In this document: positions 8,599 to 15,764 of the stretch, piece after piece
How positions within the stretch are numbered: the first letter of the stretch is position 1
How the letters are laid out: each line of letters begins with the position of its first letter
DNA from: Hydrogenophaga sp. 2FB
GTDB lineage: Bacteria > Pseudomonadota > Gammaproteobacteria > Burkholderiales > Burkholderiaceae_C
Assembly: GCF_005503365.1 (NCBI RefSeq)
Contig: NZ_SCML01000008.1
Coordinates: 62,001 to 126,000 of the forward strand
DNA: 64,000 bases
Reading direction: 5' to 3'
Notes under the pieces: model-generated
The model's input: only the letters and a program-made list of their open reading frames with translations
Told to the model about the DNA's origin: nothing
Databases searched by the model: none
Position numbers and translations under genes: made by a program

Positions 8599-9276
8599 TC
8601 AACGGGCGTGTGCGGTGGACGCGCCGAAGTGGCGTTCCAGGCGCTCCTGCACGAAGCCCCAGGCCGTCGTCATGATCAGGTAGTAGATGGCCGCGACGCC
8701 GAAGACTTCGAGCACGTGGAAGTGCTCCTGCATCACCATCTGGCTGCGGCGCATCAGCTCTTCCATCGAGATCACCGAGGTGATGGACGTGGCCTTGAGC
8801 AGGCCGTTGATGGAGTTGCCCAGCGGCGGGATCATCAGGCGAAAGGCCTGCGGCAGCGTCACCTTCCACACCACCAGCCAGCCCGGCAAGCCGAGCGAGT
8901 CGGCGGCTTCGCGCTGGCCCTTGGCCACGCCCATGAAGCCGCTGCGCACGATCTCCGACATGTAGGCCGCTTCGTTCAGGATCAGCGCGATCAGCGCCGA
9001 CTCGAGCACCCCCAGGCGCAGCCCCAGCTGGGGCATGCCCGAGTAGATGATCACCAGCTGGATCAGCAGCGGCGTGCCGCGAAAGACCCAGAGGTAGAAG
9101 CGCGCGATCTGCGACAGCGCCACGTTGCTCGAACTGCGCATGCCCGCCAGCACGAGTGCCAGCAACAAGCCGCCCGTGGCCGAGGCGATGGTCATCGCCA
9201 GCGTGACCCCGGCGCCCCAGAGCAGGAACTGGTTGGTGAGATAGCCCGCGAAGGCGGGAAAGTTGAAGAGTTCCAT
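8599..9276 (-). CDS. Polar amino acid ABC transporter, permease subunit
   Basis: A 225-residue inner-membrane permease of the HisM/GlnP type. Several hydrophobic segments are visible (for example GAGVTLAMTIASATGGLLLALVL near 21-43), together with RGTPLLIQL and the EAA loop region EIVRSGFMGVAKGQREAADSLG, which docks onto the ATPase. Only one permease gene is present, so the channel is probably a homodimer. It lies between the binding protein gene (26-bp gap) and the DapA-like gene. Confidence 0.93.
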   Translation of the reverse strand: MELFNFPAFAGYLTNQFLLWGAGVTLAMTIASATGGLLLALVLAGMRSSSNVALSQIARFYLWVFRGTPLLIQLVIIYSGMPQLGLRLGVLESALIALILNEAAYMSEIVRSGFMGVAKGQREAADSLGLPGWLVVWKVTLPQAFRLMIPPLGNSINGLLKATSITSVISMEELMRRSQMVMQEHFHVLEVFGVAAIYYLIMTTAWGFVQERLERHFGASTAHAR

Positions 9277-9302
9277 GCGCGTGTCGAGTGGCTACAAAAA
9301 AG

Positions 9303-10160
9303 TCAGTTGGGGCCGGGGCCGCGGATGGCGAACGGACGGTCGGGCAGCTTGGTCACGCCGTACTTGTCGAACAGCTTGTCGTAGCTGCCGTCCTTGGCCA
9401 TGCCGTTCAGTACGGTGCTGATGGCTTCGGCGAGCGGGCGCGAGCGGAAGGCCATTGCGGTAGGCGTGCCGCCCTGGCTGGCGAGCACCATGCTCGCCTG
9501 GCCTTTGCGCACGTAGTCCTTGCCGGTGTAGTCGGGCGGTGCGATCAGGTCGACCTGTCCGGCACGCAGCGCGGCCATGGCGTCGGCGGTGGTCGGGAAG
9601 GCCTGGATGCGCAGGGGCTTGGCGCCCTTGGCTTCGTTGGCCTTCTGACGATCGCGCAACCAGCGCTCCATGTACGAGTCGGCTTCCACGCCCACGGCCA
9701 GGCCGTTCAACTCGTCCGCCGAGGCCAGCACCACCTTCTTGTTCGGCGCGGCCACCAGGTCCAGTCCGGTCAGGCCATAGGGCACGAGGAACATGGCCTT
9801 GGAGCGCTCTTCGGTCCAGAACATGCCGGTGTGGATGCCGTCGGATCGACCGCCGCGCAGCGCGGGCGCTTGCGCTTGAAAGTCCATGCGCACGAAGTTC
9901 ATCTTCAGGCACAGGCGCTTGGCGATTTCCTCGCCGAGGTCGATGTTCATGCCCAGCAGCTTGCCGCTGCTGTCGACGTACTGCATGGGCGGCAGCGTGG
10001 GGTTCGTGGTGAACGTGAGCTTGCCCGCTTCCACGAGTTCAGAAGGGGCCACGGCCACCACGGGTTTGCATTCCTGGGCCGCTGCGGTCAGAGGGACGAG
10101 GCCGGCGCCGATGGCCAGAACGGCCAGCGCGACGGCAGAGCGAAAACGATGGAAAGACAC
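9303..10160 (-). CDS. Polar amino acid ABC transporter, periplasmic binding protein
   Basis: A binding protein of SBP family 3 with an N-terminal signal peptide (FHRFRSAVALAVLAIGAG, cleavage probably after TAAAQ). The family core is visible in LTFTTNPTLPPMQYVDSSGKL, the MNIDLGEEIAKRL helix and AFPTTADAMAALRAGQVDLI. I choose the GTG at 10160, 8 bp after GAAAGG; an in-frame TTG at 10184 would add eight residues. It is first in the leftward transporter operon and divergent from the LysR gene, which is the likely regulator. Ligand unknown. Confidence 0.88.
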   Translation of the reverse strand: MSFHRFRSAVALAVLAIGAGLVPLTAAAQECKPVVAVAPSELVEAGKLTFTTNPTLPPMQYVDSSGKLLGMNIDLGEEIAKRLCLKMNFVRMDFQAQAPALRGGRSDGIHTGMFWTEERSKAMFLVPYGLTGLDLVAAPNKKVVLASADELNGLAVGVEADSYMERWLRDRQKANEAKGAKPLRIQAFPTTADAMAALRAGQVDLIAPPDYTGKDYVRKGQASMVLASQGGTPTAMAFRSRPLAEAISTVLNGMAKDGSYDKLFDKYGVTKLPDRPFAIRGPGPN

Positions 10161-10407
10161 GGTGAGGACCCTTTCATTGATCAACCTGGACGGGAGTGAG
10201 CAGGATGTGGGCCCAAGAATAAGTCCGCTAAACCGACGCCTTCAATTCAGTTAAGGGGCGCGACTATAAGGGCACGGTATATGCGTTATCTGGTGCAGGG
10301 TTTTCCCCAAATAGGCGCGTTGCCCTCTGGTGGACTCCAATACCCCCAAACAGGTGCACCCTCGCTGCACGAAGAGCACCACGCTGGGGCGCGCCCCCGA
10401 CACCACC
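10161..10407. promoter_or_regulatory. Divergent control region between transporter operon and LysR gene
   Basis: This 247-bp region has no gene. It contains TCTGGTGCAGGGTTTTCC near 10290-10307, similar to a block at about 2766-2783 upstream of the DapA-like operon; such sharing would fit one LysR protein controlling both. An AT-richer stretch with GACTATAAGG and GGTATATG lies at about 10262-10284. The exact promoters cannot be fixed from sequence alone. Confidence 0.4.
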
Positions 10408-11358
10408 ATGACCAATCCCGCCACCCGAACCCTGATCAATTTGCGCCAGCTCGAGGTGCTGCGCGCCGTGATGCGTTACCGCACGACCACCGGCGCCGCC
10501 GAAGAACTGGGCATGTCGCAGCCCGCCGTGAGCAACGCCATCAAGCTCGCCGAAACCAAAATCGGCGTGGCCCTGTTTGACCGCGTCAGCAACCGTTTGT
10601 TACCCACCGCGGACGCGCAATTGCTGCTGGCCGATGCCGAGCCGATCTTTCGCCTGCACGAAACGATTCAACGCAAGGCCTGGGACCTGCGCACCGGCCG
10701 CGCCGGTGTGCTGCGCATCGCATCCACCGCCGAGTTGTCGCAGATGCTGGTGCCGCGCGTGCTGCGCTTGCTGCAGGACGCGCACCCCGACGTGCGCATC
10801 GCGCTGGAGACGCTGCGCATGGACGAGCTGATCGAGAACGTGGAGAGCGGCAGCGCCGACATCGGCGTGGCCATGCGCCCGCCGAACCGCCCGAGCCTGG
10901 TGAGCGAGGTGCTGATCGAATCCGAGCTGATGTGCATCTGCCCGCCCGGCGATCCCTTGGCCGACATGCCGGTGTTGACACCGTTCGACGTGCACGGTCG
11001 CGACATCATCGGGCCCGCGTCGGGCGCGCCCTTGGGCGTGCTGCTCGACGCGGCGTTCGAGCGTTTCGGCGAACGCTACAGCCCGCGCATCGAAGCGCGT
11101 TTTTCCAACGTGGCCGCGCCCTTGGTGGAGCAGGGCCTGGGCATCGGCTTCGTGGACGAGCTCACCGCGCGCCACCGGCCGCACGCCGGCTACTCGGTGC
11201 ACCGCTTCAGCCCGCGTGTGCCGATCAAGGTGTGCGCGCTGGTGCTGCGCGACAAGCCGGTGCAACGCATGGCGCAGGCATTTCTCGATCTGGCGCGCGA
11301 GTTCCTGCAGACGCAACTGGATCCGCGCACCGTGCCGCCCGAGATGCCCGCCGCGTAG
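10408..11358 (+). CDS. LysR-family transcriptional regulator
   Basis: A 316-residue LysR-type regulator. The winged helix lies at about 10-70 (LRQLEVLRAVMRYRTTTGAAEELGMSQ, then PAVSNAIKLAE), followed by a two-lobe effector domain (SADIGVAMRPP, GIGFVDELTA). The ATG at 10408 places the helix at the usual distance from the N-terminus; the frame also opens at a GTG at 10330. It is divergent from the polar amino acid transporter operon, so it probably senses the transported compound or its catabolite. Confidence 0.9.
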   Translation: MTNPATRTLINLRQLEVLRAVMRYRTTTGAAEELGMSQPAVSNAIKLAETKIGVALFDRVSNRLLPTADAQLLLADAEPIFRLHETIQRKAWDLRTGRAGVLRIASTAELSQMLVPRVLRLLQDAHPDVRIALETLRMDELIENVESGSADIGVAMRPPNRPSLVSEVLIESELMCICPPGDPLADMPVLTPFDVHGRDIIGPASGAPLGVLLDAAFERFGERYSPRIEARFSNVAAPLVEQGLGIGFVDELTARHRPHAGYSVHRFSPRVPIKVCALVLRDKPVQRMAQAFLDLAREFLQTQLDPRTVPPEMPAA

Positions 11359-11391
11359 ACCGCGTTGCGCACGTTGCGCAACAATCGCCGC

Positions 11392-11769
11392 ATGAACGCT
11401 GATGAACTGATGGCCCTTGCGAAGAAGGAACGCGCTGTCGCGGTGTGCCCGCGCTGCCAGGCCCTGGTCTGCAAAGGCTGGGAGTCCTTGCCGGGTGGTT
11501 TCGACACGTCCAACCTGACGCGTGTCGGCAGCCTGCGCGATGCCGATGACGAAGACCCCACGCTCGAGGAATACCACCCGGCGGGCACCTCCGCCTGGTC
11601 CGCCGATGCCCCGATCGCCCTGGGCTGGTTCCCCTACAACCGCTGCGACGTGTGGCAATGCGCCGGCTGTGCGCGGCCGTTTCTGCGCTACACCGAACAC
11701 GGCGGCTACTACACCGACGAGCGCATTCGGGAACTGCAGGCGCATCTCATCGCACCGTCCGCCGCGTAG
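11392..11769 (+). CDS. Uncharacterised small protein with two Cys pairs
   Basis: A 125-residue protein I do not recognise by name. It has a CPRC pair near residue 17-20 and a CAGC pair near 91-94 (WQCAGCARPFLRYTEHGGYY), a spacing that could bind one zinc ion like a split zinc ribbon. No signal peptide or membrane segment is visible. The ATG at 11392 (MNADELM) is preferred over 11365. It starts 33 bp after the LysR gene on the same strand but need not share its function. Confidence 0.7.
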   Translation: MNADELMALAKKERAVAVCPRCQALVCKGWESLPGGFDTSNLTRVGSLRDADDEDPTLEEYHPAGTSAWSADAPIALGWFPYNRCDVWQCAGCARPFLRYTEHGGYYTDERIRELQAHLIAPSAA

Positions 11770-11835
11770 CCCGGGCAGACGCCCCGGCGTGTTCCGGCGG
11801 GGCGGCTGAACGCCCCCTTTCAAATGATGGTCATC

Positions 11836-11853
11836 ATATGACGACCGTCATAT
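11836..11853. promoter_or_regulatory. TetR operator copy 1 (perfect inverted repeat)
   Basis: ATATGACGACCGTCATAT: two 8-bp arms with a 2-bp centre. The identical 18 bp recur at 12502-12519 before the SDR gene. It lies 17 bp before the tetR start and touches the -35 position of the putative promoter (-10 TACAAT at 11859-11864), so binding should block transcription of tetR. Confidence 0.82.
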
Positions 11854-11870
11854 TTACGTACAATCGCGCC

Positions 11871-12461
11871 ATGGAAATCGCCCCCAACCGCAAGGCCCTG
11901 ACCCACGAACGCATCGTCGACACCGCCGCGCGCGCCATCCGCCGCGCGGGTTTTCAGGGGGTGGGCGTGGCCGACATCATGAAAGAGGCCGGCCTCACGC
12001 ACGGCGGCTTCTATGCCCACTTTCCCTCGCGCGATGCCTTGCTGGCCGAGGCCCTGGAGTACGCCGGGCAACAAGGCGCGGCGCGCCTGGCCAAGGGCAA
12101 TGCGATTCGCGAAGGCAAGGGCGCGAGCCCGTTTCGCGCGTTGGTGGAGGGGTACCTGTCCGACCGCCATCTGAGTGGCACCGAGAACGGCTGTGCCGTG
12201 GCGGCGCTGCTCTCGGAAATGCCGCGCCAGGCCGCCGAGGTGCAGGCGGCCGGCGTGCAACGCGTGCGCAGCCTGGTCGACGCGGTCGAGCGCGTGTTGC
12301 CGGACGGCGCAGCGCCGGGCAGCGCGGCCGCCATCGCCAGTCAGCTGGTGGGCGCGCTGCAACTCGCGCGCGCCCTGGGCGACAACGCCGAGGGCAGGGC
12401 CTTGCTGGCCCACAACCGCGGCGCTCTGGTCGCGCAGTACGACGATTCCTCGGCGGACTGA
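11871..12461 (+). CDS. TetR-family repressor of the SDR-MATE-thioesterase operon
   Basis: A 196-residue TetR regulator. The DNA-binding helices are at about 10-55: IVDTAARAIRRAGFQGVGVADIMKEAGLTHGGFYAHF, with the GFYAHFPSRDALLAEAL signature. The C-terminal domain resembles the group that includes NemR-like and other redox/electrophile sensors (ENGCAVAALLSEMPRQ), including a cysteine in the NGC segment. The ATG at 11871 is chosen because the upstream in-frame ATG at 11838 lies inside the operator. There is no Shine-Dalgarno sequence before it, and a TACAAT -10 at 11859-11864 would start transcription at about the start codon. Identical operators flank the gene, implying autoregulation and control of the next operon. 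Confidence 0.9.
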   Translation: MEIAPNRKALTHERIVDTAARAIRRAGFQGVGVADIMKEAGLTHGGFYAHFPSRDALLAEALEYAGQQGAARLAKGNAIREGKGASPFRALVEGYLSDRHLSGTENGCAVAALLSEMPRQAAEVQAAGVQRVRSLVDAVERVLPDGAAPGSAAAIASQLVGALQLARALGDNAEGRALLAHNRGALVAQYDDSSAD

Positions 12462-12501
12462 ACAGGTCCGCCGGCCTACACGTTCATTTTTTCGACCTCA
12501 A

Positions 12502-12519
12502 ATATGACGACCGTCATAT
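12502..12519. promoter_or_regulatory. TetR operator copy 2 (perfect inverted repeat)
   Basis: The same 18 bp as at 11836-11853, here extendable to 9-bp arms (12501-12520). It lies 31 bp before the SDR start codon, where a -10 element such as TATTAA would overlap its right arm. Position and identity make it the probable repressor site for the SDR-MATE-thioesterase operon. Confidence 0.82.
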
Positions 12520-12550
12520 TAAAACCCACCCACCTGGAACCTGCCGAACC

Positions 12551-13258
12551 ATGAAACTCCACAACGCCTCCGTTCTCATCACCGGCGCCAACCGCGGCAT
12601 CGGCCTGGCTTTTGCGCGCGAGGCCCTGGCGCGTGGCGCGCGCAAGGTCTACGCCGGCGCGCGCGACCCGGCGAGCGTCACGCTCCCTGGCGTGGAGCCG
12701 ATCGCGCTCGACGTGAACAACCCCGAGCAGGTGGCGGCCGCCGCACGGCACTGTGGTGACGTGACGCTGGTAGTCAACAACGCCGGCATCGCGAACTTCG
12801 GCGGCTTTCTCGCCGAAGGCAGCATCGAGTCGCTGCGCACCCACATGGAGACCAACGTCATCGGTCTGCTGCGCGTGAGCCAGGCCTTTGCGCCGGTGCT
12901 CGCGGCGCAAGGCGGTGGCGCGCTGTTGAACGTGTTGTCCATCGCAAGCTGGATCAGCTCGCCCACGCTCTCGGTGTACGGCGCGAGCAAGTCGGCCGCC
13001 TGGGCGGTCACCAATGGCCTGCGCATCGAGTTGCGCGGGCAGGGCACGCAGGTGCTGGGCTTGCACATGGGCTTCGTCGACACCGACCTCACGCGCGGCA
13101 TCGACCTGCCCAAGGCCACGCCCGAGGACATCGTGCGCCGCGCCTTCGATGCGCTGGAAGCCGGCGCCGAGGAGGTGCTGGCCGACGACTTCACGCAGCA
13201 GGTCAAGCGCGGCCTCTCGGCCGAACCCGCGGTCTACCTGAGCGCACCGCGCGGCTGA
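12551..13258 (+). CDS. Short-chain dehydrogenase/reductase (TetR-controlled)
   Basis: A 235-residue SDR. The nucleotide-binding TGANRGIG is at 11-18, NNAG at 76-79 and the catalytic YGASK at 143-147 with a serine a few residues before. NAD(P) preference cannot be settled. It is first in an operon with a MATE exporter (11-bp gap) and a thioesterase, preceded by the TetR operator, an arrangement typical for detoxification of a reactive carbonyl or toxic compound. Substrate unknown. Confidence 0.9.
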   Translation: MKLHNASVLITGANRGIGLAFAREALARGARKVYAGARDPASVTLPGVEPIALDVNNPEQVAAAARHCGDVTLVVNNAGIANFGGFLAEGSIESLRTHMETNVIGLLRVSQAFAPVLAAQGGGALLNVLSIASWISSPTLSVYGASKSAAWAVTNGLRIELRGQGTQVLGLHMGFVDTDLTRGIDLPKATPEDIVRRAFDALEAGAEEVLADDFTQQVKRGLSAEPAVYLSAPRG

Positions 13259-13269
13259 TCGGAACCACC

Positions 13270-14655
13270 ATGAGTGCCGTCCTGCCGGTGAACGCCGCGC
13301 GCATCGACCCTGCCCAGAACCGTGTGCAACAGATGCTGCATGCGCCCTTGTTGCCCACGCTGTTCCGCCTGGCCACGCCGAACGTGTTGGGCCTGTTCGC
13401 GATGACCATCGTGATCGGCTACGACGGCTACATCCTCGGCCTGGTGGGCGCGGACGCGTTGGCCGGCATCGCGCTGGTGTTTCCGTTGTCGATGCTCATG
13501 CTGCAGATGTCGGCCGGTGGCATCGGTGGTGCAACCACCGCCGCCGTGGCGCGCGCGCTGGGTGCGGGCCGGCGCGAAGACGCGAGCCGCCTGGCGCAAC
13601 AGTCGCTGCTGATCGCGGCGCTGCTGGCGGTGATCTTCATGGTGGTCATGCTCGGCGCGGGGCGCGGCATCTTCGCCGCCATGGGCGGCCAGGGTGCCGC
13701 ACTGGACGCGGCGCTGGCCTACTCGAACGCGCTGTTCGCGGGCGCCCTGGTGATCTGGTTCACCAACGTGCTGGCCGCGGTGGTGCGCGGCGCGGGCAAC
13801 ATGCTGTTGCCCTCGCTGCTGCTGGTGGCCACCGCGCTGCTGCACCTGGGCTTGAGCCCGCTGCTGGTGTTCGGCTGGGGTCCGGTGCAGGGCATCGGCG
13901 TCGCGGGGGCTGCCCTCAGCACGCTCACGGTGAATGCCTTGTCCGCGCTGGTGATGGTGGCCTGGCTGCTGCGCCGCGAGGGCGCGGTGCACCTGCAGCG
14001 CACGCCGTGGTGGCCGCGCGGGTCGCTGTGGCGCGAGATCCTGCGCGTGGGCTTGCCCGCGTCGCTGAGCCCGGTGATCAGCAACGCGTCCATCGCCGTG
14101 GCCACGGCCTTCGTGGGCCACTACGGCACGGCCGCGCTCGCGGGGTATGGCGTGGCGGCGCGGCTCGAATACATCCTGGTGCCGATCGCGTTTGGCTTCG
14201 GCACCGCGCTGACCGCGATGGTCGCGACCAACATGGGCGCGGGTCAGGCCACGCGGGCGGTGCGCGTGGCCTGGGCCGGCGGCGCGGTGGTGGCGGCCAT
14301 CACCGGTGCGATCGGCGTGGCCACGGCCCTGGCGCCCGGTTTGTGGATGAACCTCTTCACGCAGGACGCCACGGTGCGGGCCTTCGGCGCGTCGTACCTC
14401 CACATCGTGGGTGGCTGTTACGCCTTCTTCGGACTGGGCCTGGCGCTGTTCTTCGCGTCGCAAGGCGCGGGCCGCATGTTCTGGCCGCTGGCGGGCAGCA
14501 TGGGCCGCCTCGTGATCCTCGCGGTGGGCGGCTGGCTGTGCGTGCGCGTGTTCGACGCGCCTGCCAGTGTGTTGTTTGCCGTCGTCGCGTTCAGCCTGGT
14601 TGTGTATGGTTCGACACTGGCCATCGCGATCCGGCTGGGCAGCTGGACGCGCTGA
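13270..14655 (+). CDS. MATE-family multidrug/metabolite efflux transporter
   Basis: A 461-residue integral membrane protein with twelve hydrophobic segments in two repeated halves, as in MATE antiporters, which expel cationic or other compounds using H+ or Na+. Family-like segments include IGYDGYILGLVGADALAGIALVFPLS in the first half and GHYGTAALAGYGVAARLEYI in the second. It follows the SDR by 11 bp and precedes a thioesterase, and all three are probably repressed by the TetR protein at 11871-12461. Confidence 0.91.
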   Translation: MSAVLPVNAARIDPAQNRVQQMLHAPLLPTLFRLATPNVLGLFAMTIVIGYDGYILGLVGADALAGIALVFPLSMLMLQMSAGGIGGATTAAVARALGAGRREDASRLAQQSLLIAALLAVIFMVVMLGAGRGIFAAMGGQGAALDAALAYSNALFAGALVIWFTNVLAAVVRGAGNMLLPSLLLVATALLHLGLSPLLVFGWGPVQGIGVAGAALSTLTVNALSALVMVAWLLRREGAVHLQRTPWWPRGSLWREILRVGLPASLSPVISNASIAVATAFVGHYGTAALAGYGVAARLEYILVPIAFGFGTALTAMVATNMGAGQATRAVRVAWAGGAVVAAITGAIGVATALAPGLWMNLFTQDATVRAFGASYLHIVGGCYAFFGLGLALFFASQGAGRMFWPLAGSMGRLVILAVGGWLCVRVFDAPASVLFAVVAFSLVVYGSTLAIAIRLGSWTR

Positions 14656-14674
14656 TTTTTTTCCATGGAGACGC

Positions 14675-15097
14675 ATGCACATGAACGATATGACCCCCCA
14701 ATTCAACGCCCGCGGCGCCGGCGCCTTGCCCGGCCACCTGGGCCTGGTGTTCACGCACGTGAGCCCCACCGAAGTGCGCGGCGAACTCGCGGTCGCGCCG
14801 CACACCATGGCACCCAATGGCTTTCTGCACGCGGGCAGCGTGGTCACGCTGGCCGACACGTCCTGCGGCTATGGCTGCGTGGCCAACCTGCCGAAAGAGG
14901 CGAGCGGCTTCACCACCATCGAACTCAAGAGCAACCACCTGGGCACCGCGCGCGAAGGCACCATCGAATGCGTGGCCAAGCCCGTGCACCTGGGCCGCAA
15001 CACGCAGGTGTGGGACGCGGTCGTCACGCACCGCGAGACCGGCAAGACGATCGCGCTGTTCCGTTGCACGCAGATGGTGCTGTACCCCAAGGCCTGA
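14675..15097 (+). CDS. PaaI-type hotdog thioesterase
   Basis: A protein of about 140 residues with the hotdog fold of PaaI/YdiI thioesterases, which hydrolyse acyl-CoA thioesters. The signature helix NGFLHAGSVVTLADTSCGYG contains the HAG motif, with Asp in the LAD position; TTIELKSNHLGTA is the central strand. The start is ambiguous between ATG 14675 (4 bp after GGAG) and ATG 14681 (10 bp after it). It lies 19 bp after the MATE gene and probably belongs to the same TetR-controlled operon. Confidence 0.85.
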   Translation: MHMNDMTPQFNARGAGALPGHLGLVFTHVSPTEVRGELAVAPHTMAPNGFLHAGSVVTLADTSCGYGCVANLPKEASGFTTIELKSNHLGTAREGTIECVAKPVHLGRNTQVWDAVVTHRETGKTIALFRCTQMVLYPKA

Positions 15098-15221
15098 CGG
15101 CCGCGCGTTTTTTGTCAGCAAATGTGTGGCGGCGCGCGGCGTTGAATCCAGTGGCGAGGTGGGGGCGTATTCAGTGGGCCAACCACCGCCGGCTTGTCCG
15201 GCACCACCGAAAGGAAACGCC

Positions 15222-15626
15222 ATGACCTCCGCACGCCTCTCCCTCATCGCCCTGGCCCTCGCCACCGCCTCCATCGGCAGCACGTTCGCCGCCGATGCCG
15301 CCGCCCCCAAGACACGCGACCAGGTGCGGGCCGAACTCGCCGAAGCACAACGCAATGGCACGCTCATCGCCGATGGCCAGACCGGCGCCACCTTGCGCGA
15401 CCTGAACCCTGGTGTCTACCCCGCCATGCCCGCCGCCACGTCGATGAAGACCCGCGCCGATGTGCGGGCCGAGTTGAACGAAGCCTGGTCGCGCGGCGAT
15501 CTGGTGGCCGACGGCCAGACCGGCGCCTCCTACCGTCAGTTGAATCCCGGCTTCTATGCCACACAGACCATGGCCACGCACAGGGGTGGGTCGACCCACG
15601 TGGGCCATGTGATGCCGCTGCGCTGA
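15222..15626 (+). CDS. DUF4148-domain exported protein with two internal repeats
   Basis: A 134-residue protein with a signal peptide (LSLIALALATASIGSTFAAD). It has two copies of a repeat: TRDQVRAELAEAQRNGTLIA with DGQTG, then TRADVRAELNEAWSRGDLVA with DGQTG. This is the pattern of DUF4148, a periplasmic domain common in Burkholderiales whose function is not known. AAGGA lies 6 bp before the ATG. A strong terminator follows, so it is probably expressed alone. Confidence 0.87.
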   Translation: MTSARLSLIALALATASIGSTFAADAAAPKTRDQVRAELAEAQRNGTLIADGQTGATLRDLNPGVYPAMPAATSMKTRADVRAELNEAWSRGDLVADGQTGASYRQLNPGFYATQTMATHRGGSTHVGHVMPLR

Positions 15627-15647
15627 GCGCGGACAGGCTCAACGTAA

Positions 15648-15678
15648 CCCCGGCGCGTGCCACGTTGCCGGGGCTTTT
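15648..15678 (+). terminator. Rho-independent terminator after DUF4148 gene
   Basis: CCCCGGC (15648-15654) pairs perfectly with GCCGGGG (15667-15673) across a 12-nt loop and is followed by CTTTTC. It lies 21 bp after the DUF4148 stop codon and before the autotransporter gene. Confidence 0.75.
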
Positions 15679-15764
15679 CACGCTATCTTTTTTGCTTGAA
15701 CTGCGCGCAAGCCTCGGGTATCGTCCGCGCGGAGGGCCGCGCATCCCTCGCCCACATTGGCCCC

